In this document: positions 6,291-10,423 of the stretch, piece after piece
How the letters are laid out: each line of letters begins with the position of its first letter
Position numbering within the stretch: the first letter of the stretch is position 1
DNA from: a bacterium UBP1_UBA4771
Lineage (GTDB): Bacteria; Krumholzibacteriota; Krumholzibacteriia; Krumholzibacteriales; Krumholzibacteriaceae
Direction: 5' to 3'
NCBI GenBank assembly: GCA_002403295.1
Contig: DHHN01000209.1
Coordinates: 1 to 10,423, forward strand
Length of the DNA: 10,423 bases
Translations under genes and position numbers: made by a program
The notes under the pieces: generated by a model
Seen by the model: only the letters and a program-made list of their open reading frames with translations
Told to the model about the DNA's origin: nothing
Databases searched by the model: none

Positions 6291-8057
6291 CTACTCGCCG
6301 GATCCGAGAAGGATCTCCCGGGCGTATTTCGGCGGAATGCTCCCGCACGCGAGAAGCCGTTCGTGGAAATCCTTGAGAGTGAACCGGCCGCCCCACTCCC
6401 GCCGCGCGTCCTCCCGAAGCGCCCGGATCTCGAGCGCGCCGACGAGGTACGACGACAGGAAACACGGGTGGATGCCGACGCTGCGGCGCCATTTCGCGAG
6501 GGCCTCCGAACCGTCCTGAAAACCCTCATGCGTGATGAGGCGGACCGCCTCTTCCTCCTGCATGTTTTCCCGGTGCATCCCCGAGTCGAGCAGGGCGTTG
6601 ATCACCACGCGCAGGTAATACTTGTCCGCGGCGAGGGCGAATCGCGGATCTCCGCCGCGAAACCCCTCCTCCACCATCATCCCCTGACAGTAGACGGCCC
6701 ATCCCTCGATGAAGGCCATATTGTAGAACGCCGAACGGACGAACGAAGGCACGCGGTTGCTGCGAGCGAGCTGGACGTAATGACCCGGCATCGCCTCGTG
6801 CACGGTCACGACGCGCAGGAGCTCGTTGTTGTACTCGCGCAGGTGGCGCTCCGCCTCCTCGGCGCCGAGATAATCGGGGATCGGCGACACCATGAAGTAG
6901 AAATTTCCGCCTTTGTCGAGCGGGCCCGGCGTGTGCGTCGCCGCGAGCTGCACCGCGCGCAGGAAGGAAGGCGTCTCGACGATGAGGAGCGGGTCCTCGG
7001 GCAGGGAGACGAGATCCCGCTCGCGGACGAAACGCTCCGCCTCCGCATACGCCGCCGTGCACGCGGCGAGGAGCCCCGATCGCGGGGGGTGATCGTTCGC
7101 GATGTCGTCGAGCACGGCGGCCACGATCCGGATACGCTCCTCGAAATCGGGTTCGGACGGCGCGTTCGCGCCGGAGAGTTCCTCGTAGAGCGGCGCGGCG
7201 AGGGCGTACATACGTTCGTGCACCGCGTCGAGCTCGCGGTACGCGGCGGCGACCATCTCCTCGGGGGGCAAATCGGTGCCGAGCTGGAGTTTGAACCGTT
7301 TGCGGTACGCCGCGTCGCCGATGCGCATCTCGCCGAACGACCGGTTGACGAGGTCCTTCTCGAGAAAGTCCGTATAGCGCGCGAGCCCCTCGCGGGCGGG
7401 ATCGAACGAGCGCATCATGCGCTCCCCCATTCCCGGGACCTTGTCGGCCTCGGGCAGCACGTCGCTCTCGATGAACGCGACGAGCCCCTTCGTCATATCG
7501 ATCGCCGTCCTGGTGCGCAGCTTCGAGGGGTTGTCGAGGTTCGCGGTCGCCTGATCGACGAAGCGGGGAAAGTGCTCGAGGCGGCGGGAGATGCGATCGA
7601 GACGCTCCTCGAGAGGAATCGATTGGTTGGCGAGTATGCCGTAGAGCGAGTTCGAGAGCATCTCCGCGTAGAGCATCGGATTGCGCCTGTGCACGCGCTC
7701 CTCCCCGAAATCGAGGAGGATGAGTTCGATGTAATCGGCGAGGCATCGCGCGTCGATCGAGCGGTCGCGCGAAAGCGCGTCCGTATCGATGGCGCGCAGA
7801 CGGTCGAGATAGCCGCCGCACGCGCGGACGTACGCGTCGATGGCCTCCTCGCTCATGTCGTCGAGCCGGTCGTCATACCGATGGTCTCCGAGCATCGTGG
7901 CCCATGTCGGATTCGTTTTCAGGTAATAGGAGATGAACTCCTTCTCGAGCGAGGCGTACGCGCGCTCGTCGCGGTTCCCCCGGCCGCAGCCGGCGGCGAG
8001 AACGAGACACGTGGCGAGAACGAGGGGGGCGTGAAGACGAATTTTCGGAGCGGACAT
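6291..8057 (-). CDS. DUF885-family lipoprotein, putative zinc metallopeptidase
   Basis: This 588-residue protein starts with a lipoprotein signal peptide: a basic start (KIR), a hydrophobic stretch and the lipobox LAAGC with Cys24 as the lipidation site. It is probably anchored in the envelope. The rest is a DUF885 domain, whose members resemble helical zinc peptidases. The signature VHEAMPGHYVQ (419-429) gives His420, Glu421 and His426, and FIEGWAVY (449-456) gives Glu451 as likely third metal ligand, so the catalytic set is intact. The C-terminal part has SYLVGALEIRALRE and the typical end near KYAREIL. The start ATG at 8057 is supported by GGGAGG four bases upstream (8067-8062). The substrate is unknown; an oligopeptide is a reasonable inference. 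It is transcribed alone, divergent from the exporter gene. Confidence 0.92.
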   Translation of the reverse strand: MSAPKIRLHAPLVLATCLVLAAGCGRGNRDERAYASLEKEFISYYLKTNPTWATMLGDHRYDDRLDDMSEEAIDAYVRACGGYLDRLRAIDTDALSRDRSIDARCLADYIELILLDFGEERVHRRNPMLYAEMLSNSLYGILANQSIPLEERLDRISRRLEHFPRFVDQATANLDNPSKLRTRTAIDMTKGLVAFIESDVLPEADKVPGMGERMMRSFDPAREGLARYTDFLEKDLVNRSFGEMRIGDAAYRKRFKLQLGTDLPPEEMVAAAYRELDAVHERMYALAAPLYEELSGANAPSEPDFEERIRIVAAVLDDIANDHPPRSGLLAACTAAYAEAERFVRERDLVSLPEDPLLIVETPSFLRAVQLAATHTPGPLDKGGNFYFMVSPIPDYLGAEEAERHLREYNNELLRVVTVHEAMPGHYVQLARSNRVPSFVRSAFYNMAFIEGWAVYCQGMMVEEGFRGGDPRFALAADKYYLRVVINALLDSGMHRENMQEEEAVRLITHEGFQDGSEALAKWRRSVGIHPCFLSSYLVGALEIRALREDARREWGGRFTLKDFHERLLACGSIPPKYAREILLGSGE

Positions 8058-8155
8058 CGGGCCTCCCGGAACGCGGTTACACTCGAACGATTCATTTTAT
8101 ATGTATCTTTAACACTTCTGTAGTAAAATCGTTTCCTTATTCGGACGGGGAACCC
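8058..8155. promoter_or_regulatory. AT-rich divergent promoter region
   Basis: The stretch 8090-8140 is much richer in A and T than the rest of the window and lies between two divergently transcribed genes, so it probably holds both promoters. On the minus strand, TATAAA (8101-8096) is a five-of-six -10 match, with ACTACA 17 bases upstream as a weak -35, serving the DUF885 gene. On the plus strand, TAAAAT (8124-8129) is a five-of-six -10 match for the exporter gene, without a good -35. I see no clear operator palindrome. Confidence 0.38.
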
Positions 8156-8179
8156 CCGCCGCGGCCCGGCGCGCGGCGG
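8156..8179 (+). other. GC hairpin in the exporter leader
   Basis: CCGCCGCG (8156-8163) and CGCGGCGG (8172-8179) make a perfect eight-pair stem around an eight-base loop. It ends 22 bases before the preferred ATG at 8202 and 7 bases before the alternative TTG at 8187. If transcribed, it would be a stable leader structure that could affect translation or mRNA stability. There is no T-tract, so it is not a standard attenuator. Chance formation in G+C-rich DNA is possible. Confidence 0.35.
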
Positions 8180-8201
8180 CAACTATTTGACGGATATAGA
8201 G

Positions 8202-9512
8202 ATGACGTCGTTCATTCACCGGAACGGAGAAGAACCGGGCGCGGAGCCGGCGGGCCTGCGGCACCTCGTCCGCGCGCTCCGCCACCGCAACTACCGTCTC
8301 TATTTCGGCGGGCAGAGCATCTCGCTCGTCGGCACGTGGATGCAGCGCGTCGCGGTCGGCTGGCTCGCGTACCGCCTCACGGGCTCCGCTCTCACGCTCG
8401 GTCAGGTCGGATTCGCGATGCAGATACCGATGTTCCTGCTCGCCCCCTTCGCCGGCGTTCTCGTCGACCGATGGAACCTCCACCGCGCGCTCATGGTGAC
8501 GCAGATCCTCGCCATGGCGCAGGCGACACTCCTCGCCGTCCTCGTCGCGACCGGCGCCATCGAGGTCTGGCACCTCGTCGCGCTGAGCGTCACGCTCGGC
8601 GTGATCAACGCCGTGGACCTTCCCGCGCGGCAATCGTTCATCGTGCGGATGATCGACCGAAAGGACGATCTTGGGAACGCGATCGCCCTCAACTCGTCGA
8701 TGGTGCACGCGGCCGGCCTCATCGGGCCCTCCGTCGCGGGCATCCTCATCGGCACGGTCGGCGAGACGGCCTGCTTCGCCGCGAACGCCCTGAGCTACGT
8801 GCCCGTCATCGCGGCGCTCGCGGGCATGAAGCTCCCGCTGAAGGCCGCGCCCCGCCGCAACGGCCGCATGATCGACGGCGTCCGCGAGGGTGTCGCGTAC
8901 ACCTTCGGCTTCGCGCCCATCCGGAACATCATACTCCTCGTCGCGGTCGTGAGCCTCGTCGGGATGCCGTATACGGTGCTCATGCCGGTCTTCGCCAGGG
9001 ACGTTCTCGGCGGCGACGCGCGGACGCTCGGGTTCCTCATGGGCGCCTCGGGCTGCGGCGCGTTCGCCGGCACGATCTACCTCGCCTCGCGGCGCAACGT
9101 GCGCGGTCTCAAGAAGCTTATCGCGTACGCGGCGGCCGCGTTCGGCGTCGGGCTCGCCGCGTTCTCCCTTTCGCGGGCGTTTCCCTTTTCGCTCCTCATC
9201 ATGTTCGGCGCGGGCCTCGGTCTCATCCTCCTCATCGCCTCGAGCAACACCGTCGTACAGACCGTCGTCGACGACGACAAGCGGGGGCGCGTCATGAGCT
9301 TTTTCACGATGGCCTTTCTCGGCGTGGCGCCCTTCGGGAGCCTGCTCGCGGGCGCGCTCGCCGAGCGTATCGGCGCGCCGCACACGATACTCGCCGGCGG
9401 CGCCGCGTGCGTCGCGGCGGCCGCCGTCTTCGGATGCAGGATCAAGTCGATGCGCGTGATCCTTCATCCGATCTACCGGGAAAAGGGCATCGTGCCCGGG
9501 ATCAACCCATAG
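8202..9512 (+). CDS. MFS exporter, MFS_3/EntS-like
   Basis: This 436-residue inner-membrane transporter belongs to the major facilitator superfamily and most resembles the MFS_3 group that includes the enterobactin exporter EntS. Family marks are the N-terminal RNYRLYFGGQSISLVGTWMQ (29-48), LVDRWNLHRAL (87-97) as the loop 2-3 motif, INAVDLPARQSF (135-146), and GVAPFGSLLAGALAERIG (374-391). Hydrophobic segments fit about twelve membrane helices, with a charged central loop near 211-230. Drug-proton or siderophore efflux are the usual roles in the family, but the substrate cannot be read here. The start is uncertain: TTG at 8187 would add five residues (MTDIE), and neither start has a strong ribosome-binding site. 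I prefer the ATG. The gene lies nine bases ahead of the YbjT-like gene and the pair is likely an operon. Confidence 0.88.
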   Translation: MTSFIHRNGEEPGAEPAGLRHLVRALRHRNYRLYFGGQSISLVGTWMQRVAVGWLAYRLTGSALTLGQVGFAMQIPMFLLAPFAGVLVDRWNLHRALMVTQILAMAQATLLAVLVATGAIEVWHLVALSVTLGVINAVDLPARQSFIVRMIDRKDDLGNAIALNSSMVHAAGLIGPSVAGILIGTVGETACFAANALSYVPVIAALAGMKLPLKAAPRRNGRMIDGVREGVAYTFGFAPIRNIILLVAVVSLVGMPYTVLMPVFARDVLGGDARTLGFLMGASGCGAFAGTIYLASRRNVRGLKKLIAYAAAAFGVGLAAFSLSRAFPFSLLIMFGAGLGLILLIASSNTVVQTVVDDDKRGRVMSFFTMAFLGVAPFGSLLAGALAERIGAPHTILAGGAACVAAAAVFGCRIKSMRVILHPIYREKGIVPGINP

Positions 9513-9521
9513 GGAGCGGCG

Positions 9522-10423
9522 ATGGCCGAAAAACCGATTCAGCGAAACCTTCTCGCGACTCTCTCCCGGCGGGAATACCGCTACACGGCGGACCTCCCCA
9601 CGACGCCGGCCCCCTGGATCGGCACCGTCCTCGTGACGGGCGCCTCGGGATACATCGGCGGCCGTCTCGTGCCGGAGCTTCTCGCGCGCGGCTACAAGGT
9701 TCGAATCATGGTGCGCGGGCAATCCCCCGAGTTCCGCGAGATGTGGCCGAGCGTCGAGGTTGTCGACGCCGACGCCCGGGACACCCGGGATCTCCGCGCC
9801 GCTCTCGCCGGCGTTCACACGGCCTTCTACCTCATTCATTCGCTTCTGCTCGGGCAGCGCGAGTTCGAGGCGGCCGACCTTCGCGCGGCGAAGAACTTCC
9901 GCCGGACGGCCGAGGAAACGGGCTTGCGACGCATCATCTACCTCGGCGGCCTCGGCGACGCGAGAGCGAAGCTCTCGTCGCACCTCCGAAGCCGCATCCG
10001 CGTCGCCGAGGAGCTCGCCCGCGGCACGGTGCCCGTGACGATACTGCGCGCCGCGATCATTATCGGGTCCGGGGGCGCGAGCTACGAGATCATCAAGCAC
10101 CTCGTCAAGCGTCTCGTCGTCGTGCCGGTGCCGAAGTGGGCGAACAACCGCTGCCAGCCGATCGCGGTCCGCGACGTCATCAAGTACCTCGTCGGCGCGC
10201 TCGAGACGCCTGAAACGGCCGGCATGTCGTTCGACATCGGCGGCGGCGACGTGCTCACCTACGCGGGGATGATGCAGGAGCTCGCCGGAATCCTTCACAA
10301 GAAACGGCTCTTTCTCCCGTGGCCCATCACGAGCATCGGTTTCTACTCGTATTACGCGAGCGTGCTCACGCCGATTCCGGCCGCCATCACGGAGAGCCTC
10401 ATGGAGGGGCTCAAGAACGAGGT
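9522..10423 (+). CDS. YbjT-like NAD(P)-binding protein, 3' end cut by window edge
   Basis: Three hundred complete codons are visible. After an N-terminal extension of about 33 residues, a Rossmann fold of the atypical short-chain dehydrogenase/NmrA type begins with VLVTGASGYIGGRLV (36-50), carrying the GxxGxxG dinucleotide-binding motif. Further marks are AFYLIHSLLLGQREFE (101-116), IIYLGGLGD (138-146), VTILRAAIIIGSGGASYEII (172-191), and IAVRDVIKYLVGALETP (214-230). This order matches what I recall of E. coli YbjT, including the tail motif TESLMEGLKNE at the edge. In many relatives a DUF2867 (SRPBCC-like) domain follows, and it may lie beyond the window. The classical YxxxK catalytic pair is absent, as is usual for NmrA-like proteins, so it may bind rather than reduce. 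GGGAG seven to eight bases before ATG 9522 supports the start. It is probably cotranscribed with the exporter. Confidence 0.88.
   Translation, partial: MAEKPIQRNLLATLSRREYRYTADLPTTPAPWIGTVLVTGASGYIGGRLVPELLARGYKVRIMVRGQSPEFREMWPSVEVVDADARDTRDLRAALAGVHTAFYLIHSLLLGQREFEAADLRAAKNFRRTAEETGLRRIIYLGGLGDARAKLSSHLRSRIRVAEELARGTVPVTILRAAIIIGSGGASYEIIKHLVKRLVVVPVPKWANNRCQPIAVRDVIKYLVGALETPETAGMSFDIGGGDVLTYAGMMQELAGILHKKRLFLPWPITSIGFYSYYASVLTPIPAAITESLMEGLKNE

Noticed and set aside
6363..8123. Plus-strand open frame of 586 codons opposite the DUF885 gene
   Set aside because: It is a shadow of the DUF885 gene in G+C-rich DNA, with no family motif and no ribosome-binding site.
8109..10298. Minus-strand open frame of 729 codons opposite the exporter and YbjT-like genes
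   Set aside because: It runs across two well-supported plus-strand genes, is rich in Arg, Asp and Glu with low complexity, and matches no family.
1..10423. Search for CRISPR repeats, tRNA or rRNA genes, insertion sequences, att sites and tandem repeats
   Set aside because: Reading the window shows no regularly spaced direct repeats, no transposase or integrase, and no tRNA- or rRNA-like segment. The intergenic regions are too short to hide such elements.

Overview
The window is a compact, protein-coding stretch of a high-G+C bacterial chromosome, roughly two thirds G+C by eye. C or G dominates third codon positions: CTC, ATC, CGC, GCG and ACG are the preferred codons. A lipobox-bearing lipoprotein fits a diderm bacterium, and the hydrogenase-maturation genes hypE and hypF imply that the cell makes a [NiFe] hydrogenase. 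No gene here fixes the phylum. A poorly cultured high-GC lineage (for example Eisenbacteria- or Krumholzibacteria-like, or deltaproteobacterial) is only a guess. I see no rRNA, tRNA, CRISPR array, insertion sequence, phage gene or toxin-antitoxin pair.

Left block, minus strand (5471 down to 1): hypF and hypE overlap closely and form one transcription unit. They carry out the consecutive steps that build the cyanide ligand of the [NiFe] active site. Ninety-one bases further is a PHP-family metallophosphatase of the histidinol-phosphatase type. After another 114 bases comes guaB (IMP dehydrogenase), whose C-terminal quarter lies outside the window. A good sigma70-like promoter (TTGACA, 17 bases, TATTTT) begins on the phosphatase stop codon, so guaB probably has its own transcription start.

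Middle: a 107-base divergent intergenic region separates hypF from a plus-strand MgtC/SapB-family membrane protein (5579-6232). That gene converges on a minus-strand DUF885 lipoprotein with an HExxxxH metallopeptidase motif (6291-8057). Only 58 bases lie between the two stop codons, and they include a small GC hairpin.

Right block, plus strand: a second, AT-rich divergent region (8058-8201) separates the DUF885 gene from a two-gene unit. This unit is an MFS_3/EntS-like exporter followed, after 9 bases, by a YbjT-like NAD(P)-binding protein of the DUF2867-associated type, cut by the window edge.

Nearly all DNA is accounted for by seven conserved genes and short intergenic regions. I do not find a convincing new biological system. 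The most useful leads are a missing zinc-ligand cysteine in HypF, an altered catalytic-loop motif in IMP dehydrogenase, the split hyp gene set, and the exporter/YbjT-like pair.
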